64,000 nucleotides of DNA. Origin: Aurelia coerulea (Eukaryota > Cnidaria > Scyphozoa > Semaeostomeae > Ulmaridae). The notes beneath the pieces were generated by a model. It saw nothing but the letters and a program-made list of their open reading frames with translations. It did not search any database and was not told where the DNA came from. Below, in pieces: positions 44,591 to 56,900 of the stretch. The stretch lies in assembly GCA_039566865.1 (NCBI GenBank), contig CM076948.1:27527001-27591000 (forward strand), written 5' to 3'. The translations under genes and the position numbers were made by a program. Numbering within the stretch: the stretch's first letter is position 1; the number at the start of each line of letters is the position of its first letter.

Positions 44591-44868
44591 CTGAATCAAG
44601 CTTCACAATTGTCTGCATTATTTGTATCTAGCTGCTCTGCAACATTGCAGTACAATTAAAAAGAAAGAGAATAAAGTTTGTTTCTATGGCAATATACGCA
44701 CAGCTAAACGTCAAACATCTCCAAAGATATTTCTCCAACCCTGACGTCAACCAAACATTTTTGGCGGGAAAAGACTTTAATTCGTTTTCATCATAAGGAC
44801 TTTATTAGCTCCCAACTCCCAATGTCTTGCATACAGAACTTACAAGACTAAACTCAATACAAACTGTA

Positions 44869-45186
44869 CACTCTTTTTTTTTATAAGAATACTATAAATT
44901 TTTTCCAGCCTCAATATTCTTAAGTAATTTTTCATTTTGAGCCTTAACATATTCTTAAAGTATTCTTATTTTTCAAATCTGGTATGGTTTCAGGGGAACA
45001 TAATTCAAACAAGTGTCATATCATTATGAAGAAATGGTCGAACGAAAGAAAAATTTAAGCAATTGTAACAATGAGACACAAATATGCGAGCTGAGGCTGA
45101 GCAATATTCTTATAATATTCTTAAAATTTGGATGATTCTGAGCCTGAATATTCTTATAAACAATATTCTTATGAAAAAAAAGAGTG
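44869..45186. mobile_element. TA-flanked MITE, family E, copy 2
   Basis: Same termini as the element at 16770-17211 (cactctttttttttataag and aaaaaaagagtg), TA on each side, shorter centre. Confidence 0.88.
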
Positions 45187-47338
45187 TATGTAGAAAAAAT
45201 CTTCGACAAAATTTCTGTGCGATGAATCTGGGCAAACGGGCAAACAGAGTAGGGCTATTCTGTTTGTGCATCTAAACATGGCATATTTCCATAATATGAA
45301 GCATAAAGGCTACCAGTCGTCTATTTGGCAGCCATGTCATGTACTGCTTCGTGACAGTTGCTTTTAGACCAAAGGTAAAGGGCAAAATCTATCTAATTTT
45401 GTTGGCAGCTGACTGAAGAATTTTCTCCAAGATACCTAAATCGCTGCAATAAGCATAGGTCACAATCTGGGTCACGAAAAGCAATGCCAACAACCGTCTT
45501 GGACGAATTCCCTCACTTTTTTCTTACATTGCCCATTCATAGCAAATTAGAGACCCACGATTCGTGTGGTCTCATGGGACTTACAAAACCAAAACTGCGG
45601 GGTTCCTATTGCATCAGTACCAAAAATTGTAATATGAGCATTGTATGGGCTTCGCGGCTTTTCTAACGAATCTGAAACCGTTGAAACGAAGATGCAGTTC
45701 AAGCTAATGCCATAATTTAATGGTGGGTTGAAAGGGAGGGATCCAACTTGTAAGTTCTTCACATTTTTGCAAACTGAGTCATGTCTTGCTTGTAAGGTGG
45801 CATATGGGTAGACTTATTACTTTGAGACCTAGTAATCGTTACCCCCCCACTCACCTTATACTCGCTCATACCATCAACATAATAAGTCTAGCATAGGAGG
45901 GCAACATCTCTAGTAGTTCTGACGCAAAAGATTGCAGTGCGTCCAGTGCCTCCTTGCTTCACCTGCCAGGATGCACCTTTGCCTAAGAATGAAACGTTCC
46001 AGTCTCACAATAACACTGCACGAAATGATAGTTTGGCTGATAAAACGCTGAGCAGCATATGTACCAAATCTTTATTGGTAAAGAACTTGACTTGTCCATG
46101 AAACTGGCCAATCACACTGCAATAAATGCAAAGTTAGGCCCATTTTTGCTCGTGCTTACCATTCTATGAATTGACGTTTGTTCAAATGTCAAGATAAATT
46201 GTTTTGTCTAAGTACAGACTATGTGCTAAGTGGAGAATTTTCGTTGCACTTATGCTGTTGTGATTCGCCGCGAACGAGAGATTGCCAATTTTAGCATGAG
46301 TCATCAGTCATGGTGTTGCTAAGGGGTAGCGCTAGAAGTCTTCAATTCTCTTGAGGGAATCAGTAGAGTCTGCACGCAGGCTAGTAGGGGGCTAAATTGA
46401 CCAAATAGGCAAACTTTCATACGTCACTCCAACATTTCCTCAGACAAGAACCGACACTAGGACTCCGTTGATACTGCTTAAGATACAAGTGCTAAGACTG
46501 TTTATTCTGTTGTCTACCTTGGACTTTGAAGTTGGGTTAGATGAGATTTACCCTGGGGAAATTACAAACATGGATTGGTCGGTTGTTCTAAGAAATGAAA
46601 TTTGAGTTCTGGAATGGAATGGAAAAGAAATGGAATTTCGTTGCGTAGTGTTACAAGATATGATCTCAGTTCTGAAGCATAGCACTGTTGTGATAATCCT
46701 GTGTGGTTGGAGGGACGCAAATGAATGAACTGGATGAAGAAAATGGAATTAATTCTGAATACTGAGTTCGGATCTCTGCACAGTTCTTACGGGCCTAACC
46801 AGGTCCATCTTGCTGATATCATGTGAACATTGTATTTTCAATCATCAACGATAAACAAAGGATAATGTTTGATCAAGAAATCCATTTACTCTAGCTTCGT
46901 TTCAAGTCAAACTTTCTTTCTGTTTGTTGAACACAGAGAAGTATTTGGAACTCGACCTTTGACACTTTCATAATTCAACACTGACTGTGAACAAAATTTG
47001 ATCACGAAACCCGAGGCACTGTGTCACTGATACGTGTTCTGTGTTTGCAAGAAGATACGTACACAAGAGGAAAAGAGGGCGCTGCTGCCTCTTCGCAAAA
47101 CAACCAACTTTTCGAAGGACGGGCCTAAAGAACGAACTGGGATTTTCACATAGGTTCAAGCTAGCAACAACTTTAGAAAAAGTTAGTAGCAAACGCGATA
47201 AAACATAACACGATAACACAAAAATGACCCATGCAGGTTAAGAACACACCAGATATCAAACATGGCAACTGATCCAATGTCAAAAAGTTAGCTCATGGCA
47301 ACTAAAGAACCCTACTGAGCTTTCAGGCCACAATTTAA

Positions 47339-47547
47339 AGAGCCATTGTCACCCAGGGTCCTTTGCGGGCACGCTACAATTTCAGATTGTCTGGAAATCA
47401 GATTTGGCCTAAATGGAAACCATGGGTCCACATTATCGTAGTTGAGCTGATAAAAAAGGCAATCAAAGTCACATGTTTCCATCAGTTCAGCTACTGCAGT
47501 GTGCATTCTCAGCGTGCCTGCAAAGGACCCTGGGTGACAAGAGCTCC
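47339..47547. mobile_element. TTAA-flanked palindromic MITE, family C, copy 3
   Basis: Lies between TTAA at 47335-47338 and 47548-47551. Ends agagccattgtcacccaggg and cctgggtgacaagagctcc. This is the cleanest copy (209 bp) and can serve as the family reference. Confidence 0.9.
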
Positions 47548-47947
47548 TTAATTCACTGTAGTTTGAAATTTTCGTTGTTTTATAAAAATTGGCTTTCCTT
47601 CGATAACTATTAGATGTAAACTTCTTTTCTGTTATGACTAAAAATATTGAAAAAAAGCAAACTGAACAGGACCAATAATCCTAGTGGCAACTCATGATAT
47701 TTTCCATAAAAATAGAACACCATGTTTATGTCGGTATAGTGGTTCTTTTGTCATTAAACTTCAATTTATGATAATAAAGAATAAACTAACTAAAAAGTGT
47801 TCGTTAAACTTTTAATAACAATTTTTACAGCTACCTCAATCGGTCATTAACTGGCTGTTAGCTGTTACGACTTCCAAAAATTCCAGTCAAGCCTCTATTT
47901 CACCTTACGCCCACGAAATTACTTCTCTTTGCTTGAACAAAACAACA

Positions 47948-48105
47948 GCTCTGATAAAAGAGTCTAGATCGAGCGATATTTATGTACGTTTTTGCACGCG
48001 AGGTTCGACTTAGTGGCTTTAGAGTCTCCATCATTGTTCACAGTCAAAAATTCTGCAAAATGTACGAAAACATCGCTCAGATTCTTTTCTAGAATAGCTC
48101 AAAGG
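47948..48105. mobile_element. Palindromic MITE, family A, copy 4 (worn)
   Basis: The core (cgcgaggttcgacttagtgg) and right side (agaatagctcaaagg) are recognisable; the left end has decayed. Confidence 0.75.
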
Positions 48106-49573
48106 TTAGCTTGCGTGCTATAAAAGGTCTACTGCACAGGGACTGCACAGTTGTAAGTCAAAACAGTTTCGAAACGAAAATGGAAGCAAACTTTAACGTG
48201 CTCCTATTTTAGCCTGCGTCGCAGACCGAATTCCAAAAGGACTATTTCAGCAGCAGCAAAATCTTTACAAAAGGACAATTCCTTGGATTGTGAATATGAA
48301 TCTAAAGAGCTGGATTTCGTCAGGCAAAAGAATCTGCAGCAAGGCAAACAATTTGTAAGATGGTCTTGAAAACTTGGCTTGGATGTATGATTGCATGTTA
48401 AAAATACTACGGTCTTCACAAATACAAGAATATCTATTTTATTCTGATGCAAATCTGAATATAGCGCATTTAGCCTTTTTGGATTGAAACCTCATCAGAG
48501 TATGACGATTCTAAAAAATGACCTTGAGGAAATAACAATTTTGAACTGAATCTGAATCGGAAACTGTTGTTACAGTTCACTGTTGGTTGTTCACCTATCT
48601 ATGTCATAAGGAATTCTAGAACCAGCTGACGTCAGCTGTTCGAGTGATTTGACTGGTTAATTCATATTGGGTTTAGGATAGGTTGTAATAGGTGAGAACC
48701 ATGAGTGGTTGTTATGTAATAAATCACAAAACTTGATAGATTTAGAAGGAAGAGTGCGGGAAAATAAAATGGGAAACGATTAATCAATTAAATTGAAGGA
48801 TGGGATGAAATAAATCACTGAATTCAAAATGTATTGGTCAATGTAACAATGTAAGGTTGTTTGCAATCTTCGCTTGACTGCTCATTTTAAGTTAATCAAA
48901 CCAGACAATGAGGTAATTTATAGGTTTTTTTCCACTTCATTCCATTCCAGTATCATTTTGAAAGCTGGGGAAAGGTACATATGAAAGCACAGGGAAACCA
49001 GGAAACAATTGTAGATAAAAATTGTCTTTTCTTTGTTCCCTATATGCGCTTGGTCATTTTCATTCGCTCCCTTGTGCTCTCTTATTCACAAATATCTATT
49101 TCACAAATAACGCACGTAGGTTGTGCAGGTGAACGAAAGGAGAACTACACACGATAATAAGTGAAAGAAAGGAAAACATTTTTTGAATAACAGATCTTTT
49201 CTAAAATATGGCAGAATTAACCTCCCACTCTATTTCAATTTATGATTCTGCAACTGTCACGACCAAAAAATTCCATTCTAAATAAAAGCCTGTGATTCGA
49301 TAATAAAGGTCTTAGATCTTCAACTTTCAATTACCAATCAATTGCTCATAAAAGACACCACTAAATATATTACCTCATTTATTCTTATCTATGGGTTTGG
49401 AACTGTTGCCCTAGCAGCCTTCATTTAGGTTATGTAAGTGTCCTTTTATTTTCGTGTAGTCGTCTAGACAGGGGTCTGTACACTGACAGAGTAAAGCATG
49501 TTTAAACTGTTATCTGTTGTCTTTTTGCATGTTGTTGCATGTTATGTCTGAGAATCAGGGGCGGTCTGGCACC

Positions 49574-50620
49574 ATAGTTGTAGGGAGGCTAGCAAACGAA
49601 AAGGGCCCGGTTCAGGGTGTGGCAGATAAATTTTTTACCCTATACCCACTAAAGAAATCACCTTAAACACTTTAAGTCGATACATTGTCGATATTAGTTA
49701 TTGATTAATATATATGCCATGCCAGTGTCTATTGATATGCCGAAGAGCACGAAGAGCAACTTTTATTTGAGAAAAACCTTCTGCACGTTTCGTACTTTAT
49801 CTCAATCAAACGTTGTTTACATACAGTTAACTTAGATCCTAATATACCATCATTGTTCTTCATGGTTCTTCATGGCTCCAAAATACAATTTCTTTGGAAA
49901 CGTTAATAAAAGCCAGAGTGGCAAATAAGAGTAATGAAACTAGTCGCTCTCAGCGCTTTTCATTGCACATTTCTTATCGTAGTATCTGCAATCTCTAAAT
50001 TGAATTGGCCAGGCCCGTCAGAACGAAATTCGCATTGGGGGTTGCTGAAACAAGAAACTAGATGCTAGCGCAGCTATGACAAATCTCTTTTCGCAGCGGC
50101 ATGGCACTGGTAAATTTAATGGGAGGGCATTGAAATGAGCCGGCTGCTGGGGGCGAAGCCCCCAGAAAAATTTTTGGGGCCACGCCCTTTACTTTGGCTT
50201 AGAATGCATCACCCAATATCATGCTTGGCATTAGCGACAAGAAAACTTTGATAGTTTTATGACAGTTATCCAGTGAATCAGAGCACGAGGAAAATTTACG
50301 AAGAAAGATTCTTTACTTTGGCTTAGAATGCATCTCCCGATATCATGCTTGCCATTAGCTCATTAGCGACAAGGAAAACCTTGATAGTTTTGTGATTGAC
50401 TGAGAACATGCCACTTTAGTCTATTTTGACGTTTTGGGTCTAATCATGTAACATGTCGGGTCTATCACAAAACTGCTTTCAACATTCTGGGACTGCGTCA
50501 AGCCTAAAAGTTTTGGTCTGGGTCTACACAAACTTCTTTTGGTCTACGAGTTTTGGGTCTGGCTTGGACACCCCGTATCTCTTTTTGCCCCGTGAATTGG
50601 GCCCTCGTGGTTAGTCTGGC
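49574..50620 (-). mobile_element. hAT-family fragment, rearranged
   Basis: Contains ccccagaaaaatttttgggg and ccacgcccttt followed by actttggcttagaatgcatc, matching the reverse strand of the hAT element at 35293-35730. The actttggcttagaatgcatc block is repeated at about 50310. A caggggcggtctggc start at 49574 looks like a terminus, but no matching right end or 8-bp duplication was found. Confidence 0.5.
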
Positions 50621-50830
50621 CCACTAGTCAAATTTCCCTAAAAGATGCCTTGCTGATGGTGCAATGGGGGTTCCATATAAAACCTATGCGGAGGTCATGG
50701 GAATCATGGGGGAGCAGGAGGAATCACTGTATATTTAAGCTCTTATGGTCGCAGGTCCTCACAGGTTCATGGGACAGAGAGGGGGCAGGGGGACTCAATG
50801 CAATAAGTCCCTGAAAATGTTTGTTATTAA

Positions 50831-51442
50831 TTGAATGAGACTGACGTAACCCACAGATATTACAGTCATATTCGGGGTCCTACAGAAGAAACCATTATCA
50901 AAAGAGAACAAGGTAAAGCTGAAAAATGGAGATGGACAAAAAAGCTAGGAAGTTTGCTTGGTGACTACCAAGATATGAAAAGAAGGGAGCAACTCTCAAT
51001 CATAGCCCAAGCATCGGCAAAGAAATTATGGATGAATAAGAAAGTCAATATTCAAACGAAACTAAAGATTTACAAATCAATCGTAAAACCAGTGTTAACA
51101 TACAATTTTGGAACACTTGCACTCACAAAAAATGAAAGTAAAGAACTGGACTGTGTCCACCGAAAACAACTTCGTCAAGTATGGAATGATAAGAGAATAC
51201 ACAACAAACAACTATACAAAAAGAGCAAAGAAAAACCACTGAGTGCTGAAATGAAGGAAGCAAGATGGAGAACATTCGGTCATATATTACGATTACCAAT
51301 GAACACACCATGTCAACAATCAATGAATTACTACTTTGAATGCCCACCTAAAGCAAAGAAATTCCGTGGAAGAAAAAGAATAACCTTGCCTGTATTGCTT
51401 GACAACGACATCGTAGAAGCAGCAAAATCTGAGAATTATTGA
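50831..51442 (+). mobile_element. Non-LTR retrotransposon fragment with reverse-transcriptase C-terminal text
   Basis: A 203-codon open frame reads KLKIYKSIVKPVLTYNFGT, then RKQLRQVWNDKRIHNKQLY and RTFGHILRLP. This is the post-polymerase segment common to many animal LINE proteins. No catalytic YADD or endonuclease region is present, so it is a dead 5'-truncated copy. The open frame suggests it is fairly young. It lies between the PSKH1 and WDR89 genes. Confidence 0.8.
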
Positions 51443-51619
51443 TCCTCTGCCAAATTCATACCTGATTCTGTAAGATCTCGACACTCCGCCAATTTCTTCA
51501 TTGGCTTCCTAAGTGGTCTGAAAAGGAATACATACATCAAAGCATACATTGATGGCTGAATTAACCCTCACTATCCTTTGTCTGGCCCCCTCACTGGTGG
51601 TAATAGACAGTTGCGTTAA

Positions 51620-52483
51620 GGAACTATTATCACCCAGGGTCCTTTTCGGGCATGCTAAAATTTCAGACTGTCTGAAAATCAAATTGGGCATAAGTGGAAA
51701 CCATGGATGCACACTGCACGAGTTAGACTGATAAAAAAGGTTTACTTCAGTTGAAGTGTTCTATCAATTCAGTTACTGCACTGTGAATCTATACTGTTCG
51801 TTTAGCCTAAATTTCATTTTCAAACGCAAAATTGTGGCATGCTTGCAAAGGACCCAAGGGCGGGCATGTCACACTGGGAACGATGGTCCTAACTTTGTCC
51901 GAAAACCGGTAGTTCATGAAAAATGTTGCACCACCTTTGTCCCAAAAATTGGTCGTTTTTTATGGCAGATTTCCGCTGCTATTTTTCTTCAATTTGGAAG
52001 ACAATTTTTAACATTATTTATCATTGACGATGTTTGTCCAAAAAACCGGTAGTTTCGACCAACTACTGTTTTCGAAAGCAAGTGGTAACTGTGGCCATGA
52101 AAGAACAAGTGTCCCAAAAAGTGGTTGCCGGACGGAGGCAGGACCGCTTTGGTGAAAAATTGGAAATCCTGGTCTTTTTTTCGTAAATTTGGCGGACAAA
52201 GTTAGAACCGCTTATGTGAAAATTTGAAATACTGGTCTTTTCTGCTTAAATTTGTTGGACAAAGGGAGAATCAAGGACCCTTGATTTTCGTGACAAACTG
52301 ACGGAATAGGATGATTGATATTCAAATTTCACCTTTGTCCCAAAAACTGGTTGTTATGGGCACGAAAGTCGTACTCTGTGATAAAAGAACCGGTTATTTT
52401 TCCCAATTCCTCTGGATAAACATAGGGTCAAATATTTTACAGTACCTGCCCACCCCTGAAGGACCCTGTGTAACAATGTCTCT
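51620..52483. mobile_element. TTAA-flanked family C element, enlarged by internal repeats
   Basis: Bounded by TTAA at 51616-51619 and 52484-52487, with the usual left end (tcacccagggtcctttt) and right end (gaaggaccctgtgtaac). Between about 51875 and 52440 lies extra sequence made of diverged 'cctttgtcccaaaaactggt' units, absent from the 209-bp copy at 47339. Confidence 0.75.
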
Positions 52484-52643
52484 TTAACGATGGAGTCAGG
52501 AAATTTTTACCAAGATCCTTTGCGTTCAATGATAAGTCGACCAATCAAATCAATTGAAATTCTGTCAGATGCAAAAGATCATGGTAGAAAATTTCTCGAC
52601 GCCATCTTTAGTGAAATCGTCTATCACCAAATGCGAAAATTAA

Positions 52644-52789
52644 AGGGTCTGTTTCATCCAGCATTCCTCGCACGTGCCGTCTGTTGATGTTCCTTTGTTG
52701 TCCGCCATTTCCATGGGCCATGAAAATGGCGGCAACAAAGGCCAACCAAGAGATGGCATGTGCAAGGCATGCTGGATGAAACAGACCCT
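52644..52789. mobile_element. TTAA-flanked short palindromic element
   Basis: Begins agggtctgtttcatccagca and ends with the exact inverse, with TTAA on each side (52640-52643 and 52790-52793). A less conserved centre includes caacaaaggccaa and its inverse. The 65-codon frame starting at 52490 runs into it. Confidence 0.85.
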
Positions 52790-53058
52790 TTAATTTCCTG
52801 TAAGAGGATACTCATTTAAATGAACGAATTTTTCTTTTTGTAATCAAACTAAAATATTCTTCAAAATCTAGTATTTATCTGTTACTGAATGATTAAATTT
52901 TGATAAGCTTGTCCAACAAGAAAAACTATATCACTAAAGTTTTGCAAGAAATAGTGCAGACTTGTTACCCACGAAAACATAAAAATCATCAAAAGCCTGG
53001 ATTTTATCCTTCAACCAAAATTTTAAGCAGACCCATGCAAAACGACGATTTGCGTCTG

Positions 53059-53231
53059 AATAGACCTTTTAGCTATTCTGAAAAGAATCAGAATCGAACA
53101 TTTTGTAGAATTTTCGAATGTACACAATAGTGAAAGAAGCTCTAACGCCATTCGATCGAACGTCGCGTATAAAAATGTATAAAAATAACGCTCGATCCAG
53201 GCTCTTTTGAAGAATAGCTAAAAGGTCTATT
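53059..53231. mobile_element. Palindromic MITE, family A, copy 5
   Basis: Both ends are intact (aatagaccttttagctattc; gaatagctaaaaggtctatt), about 173 bp. Confidence 0.9.
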
Positions 53232-53971
53232 TACTCTCAAATAGACCAATTCTGGCACATGGTAGAAAATCAAATTCGATTCACTTGCTTAGGCTTCCAA
53301 TAATAAAGATTTGCCAGATTAAACTGCTTGATACAAACCTCCAATGTGGAAAAGTAAAATGCTATATCGCAAAAAGACAGAACGTGTTCTTTTCTCTAGT
53401 TACACATGATTTTAATTCTTCATTCATGCATACGAAAACGTTAGAATTTCACAAACTGCCAAACTACGATCAATTTATCAAAATGCTTTGTACAAGTAAA
53501 CTTCATTAATGAGTAAATGTTATCGAAATAAAATATATGAATACGAACACGTGTTCAGTTATCCATTCACTCAGGAATGTCGCCCAACAATTCAAATATT
53601 TACACATCTTTTTATTTGTAACAAAATTTGTTTAAACACAGAAAATAAGTATCAAATATTTGGAATTTTTGCAAAGCCACAACAGGGAATTTATTGAAGG
53701 TATCCATCTAGAAGTGAATCATCTGCCAACTTTAAAACAGCTTGTTGAATTTTTGACGAAGTAGTACATCAGCCACAGAAAATTTTAAATCATAATAAAT
53801 CACCTGAGCTGAAAAACGAACTTAGACTACAATTTAGGAAACTGTAAATCAATCAACAACTCCAAACTATTACAAACATTGATAATGTCTTCATCTTCAA
53901 TGATTTAAAATCAAAGAACTTACCGATTTCTCATTGGTTGAAATTTGTACCAACATTGCTTGCATCTTTGG

Positions 53972-56900
53972 TCACCTTATGTTCTTTTTGTAAGGATTTC
54001 CTTTCTTGCCTTTTCTTCTGTCACTTTTTGAGTCAGTCTGAAACGAGAAGTACATACACAAGATATAAACCAAACAACTTTGAAAGAAAACAAAAAACAC
54101 CAGCAACGACTCGAGTAACGAGAGCAGATGACATCGATTTCTGAATTAGCAACTAATGTAAAGAAATGTGGAATACTGCAATTCAGTTCAATTCAATTTT
54201 AGTGACAACTTGCAATAAATCCAAACCAGGGAAGTAATGTAGCTGGTTTGCGGAGATGCATAAGAAGATACTAAACGATTGCCAAGCAATCACCTAAACA
54301 CCTTCACAGTTTATGCAATGGTAGCGCCACGGGGGATTGAGGGATACACCCCCCCCCCAGATTCCAAAAGTTGGCAAACATGGTCAAAGAAAAATGACAA
54401 AAAATTAGCTGGGTATATGTTTAGGCTGAGAAATTAAGTCTGGATCCCCCCACATCTTTCGATTTTTTTAGAGCTGGCGCCGCCACTGAGTTCATGAGCA
54501 TTTCTATCGCATCCATTGCATTTTTATTCATACAGAAACCTCCAGGCATGTGATTTCAGTTCACTTTACTTTATCGTCTTTTAAAACGAGTCAACAAATG
54601 TCAGTTATTTCTCAATGTCGCAAGTAATAAGTCAAAGACTGTACTTAAAACCTGTACCTTGGCCTTTTCAAGTTTACTAGATCCTTGCTGCTCAGGAGCC
54701 CATAATGAGAGCATCCCGTCTTCCCCACCAGCTAGCAACGTACCTGTCTGCAATGAAAATAAGATATCACATTGTTAGATAAATGTATATGCAAACGATG
54801 AAGAAAATTCAAAGATAATTTTCCAAAACTCTGCCAGAGTAACCGGTAATCATAATTTCGAAATGATAAATCAACCATTTTCAAAAAAGATTTACTGAAA
54901 AACATACAACAACTTTAAACAACATGGAGCTTTTTAAAAATGGAGTCGAAAGGGAATACAGCCTCCTAAACATCTAACATCGAGAGGACAGAAGATATTA
55001 TTGATAAACAGATGATACACAAAGGTAGGCCTAAGATCTCTCACGATTCCACTTTTCTGGATACCCATTGTATCATCCTTTATAAGTTCTCACATTTTTT
55101 ATCTTCATAAAATCAACGTTACAAAACACAACGAGTTGAAAAATATGCCTACACACTAACATTTGAATGCTAAAGCAAAAGGACATGAAAGGGAATTTTC
55201 ACAAGATTTTCGAAACGATGCCGTTGATTGAAAAGGTGTTTTCTTGTTTTTTTTTCTATAACAAATAAGATTTAAAATACATTAAACAAAACACTACAAT
55301 TTCAATTTAAACTGTTGGGGTGAGAGGCAAAAAACCAAGGTTATCGTGTTGCCTCTCACACCACAACCCTATTTACAATAGTTATATTTTCAAGCAAAGG
55401 AAAGTTAAACTATACAAACAGAAAATGAATGAAGTCAACGGACAACGTATTCAGGGCAAATAGACAGGGGAATAGTACAACAATCCGAGAATCCACCCAA
55501 TGTTTTCTTGTGGATTTGAAAGTGGTTAAAATGCAAAAAAATTACCTTGGAGGTGAAAAGTATACATCTTATAGTTGAGGAATGACATGCATGTAATGAT
55601 TGGAATGGCTCAATAATTTCTAAATTTGCATGAAGTATTTCCAATTTTCCACTGCGAAGGAAATTAAACATTTGCACTCAATGTCTCATCAAATATTCAA
55701 AGTTGTATAAAGAAAGAGTCAATAGACCATTTAGCTATTTTGCAAAGGAATCTGGAGCGAGCAATGTTATTATACCGGGTGCGCCAAAATAAACTATGCA
55801 CGTTTGGCAGGCCACAATAAATCGTACACTGGACCGATTTTGAAGATTCATGACTTAATCTTTAGCAGAAAGCCTGGACTAGATTCTTGGATATGTTGGG
55901 ATTTTTTTTTCATTTTTTAGAGCTAGACGCGAGTTTCTTAAAATCCTCGTTCTCGAAAACATTGAAAACGATCAAAAAACGTCGATCAAGTTGTCTAAAG
56001 AGTCGGCATGAATGGAAAAAGAGAAAACTTGTTCGTGGTGATTAGGGATTCAAAAATCGATTGATTGTATCATCAAATAACTAATCGATTTCCAAATCCC
56101 AATCACCACAAAAAAGAATTCTCTTTGTCCGTTCATGTCGAGTCTTTAGAAAATTTGATGAACGTTTTTTGATTGTTTTCCGTGTTTTCAAAAACGAAAA
56201 TGTTAAGAAACTCGCTTTTAGCTCTAAAAACTGAAAACCAAAAATTTGGAAAAACCTAGAATCTAATTCAGGCTTTTTGTTAAAGATTAAGTCATAAATC
56301 TTCAAAATCGGCCCAGTGTAGAATTTATTGTGGCCTGTCAAACGTGCATAGTTTATTTCGGCACACCCGGTACATTCTTATACGAAAGGTTCGATTGAGT
56401 GGCATTAGAGCCTGTGTCACTATTGTGCTCAGTCCAAAATTCCATGAAATGCATAAAAAATAAGCACGACGTTTCAAGCATAGCTCGTTATCAAGGGCTA
56501 TGCTCGAAACATCGTACTTATTTCAATTCGCATCAAAGCACTTATAGTTTACTTTATTTTGATTATCATAGTAGAATTGCACTGCACGCAACAAGAAGAT
56601 TTTTTTCATCAAAATGTTGTTTGATGCAGACTCCCGTGTAAGAAAGCTAAACGCAAATTCATATCAGTAAAATATGGAGCATTTTGAAAATAAATGCAAA
56701 TGGATAAGAAACAGGGAACTGCAACAATGGCCTCAGTAAAACAGTGTAAAATCTGTAATCCTACCGTCTATGTACAGGGTGTCCCAAAAAAATGTATACG
56801 GATTTGGTTGACTCTAGCGATGTGAATTTGGCTTCGATCAATGGCTAATCACTCTCACGATGTTCCTCGATAGTTAACTTGAACATAGATACCCCGTGTG

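Noticed and set aside
48465..48510. Another hammerhead candidate (minus-strand CTGATGAGG)
   Set aside because: No GAAA block at the right distance and no stem II; the CTGATGAG alone is not enough. The same applies to about 59905-59940.
49574..50620. Complete hAT element
   Set aside because: Family similarity is clear, but no matching right terminus or 8-bp duplication could be found.
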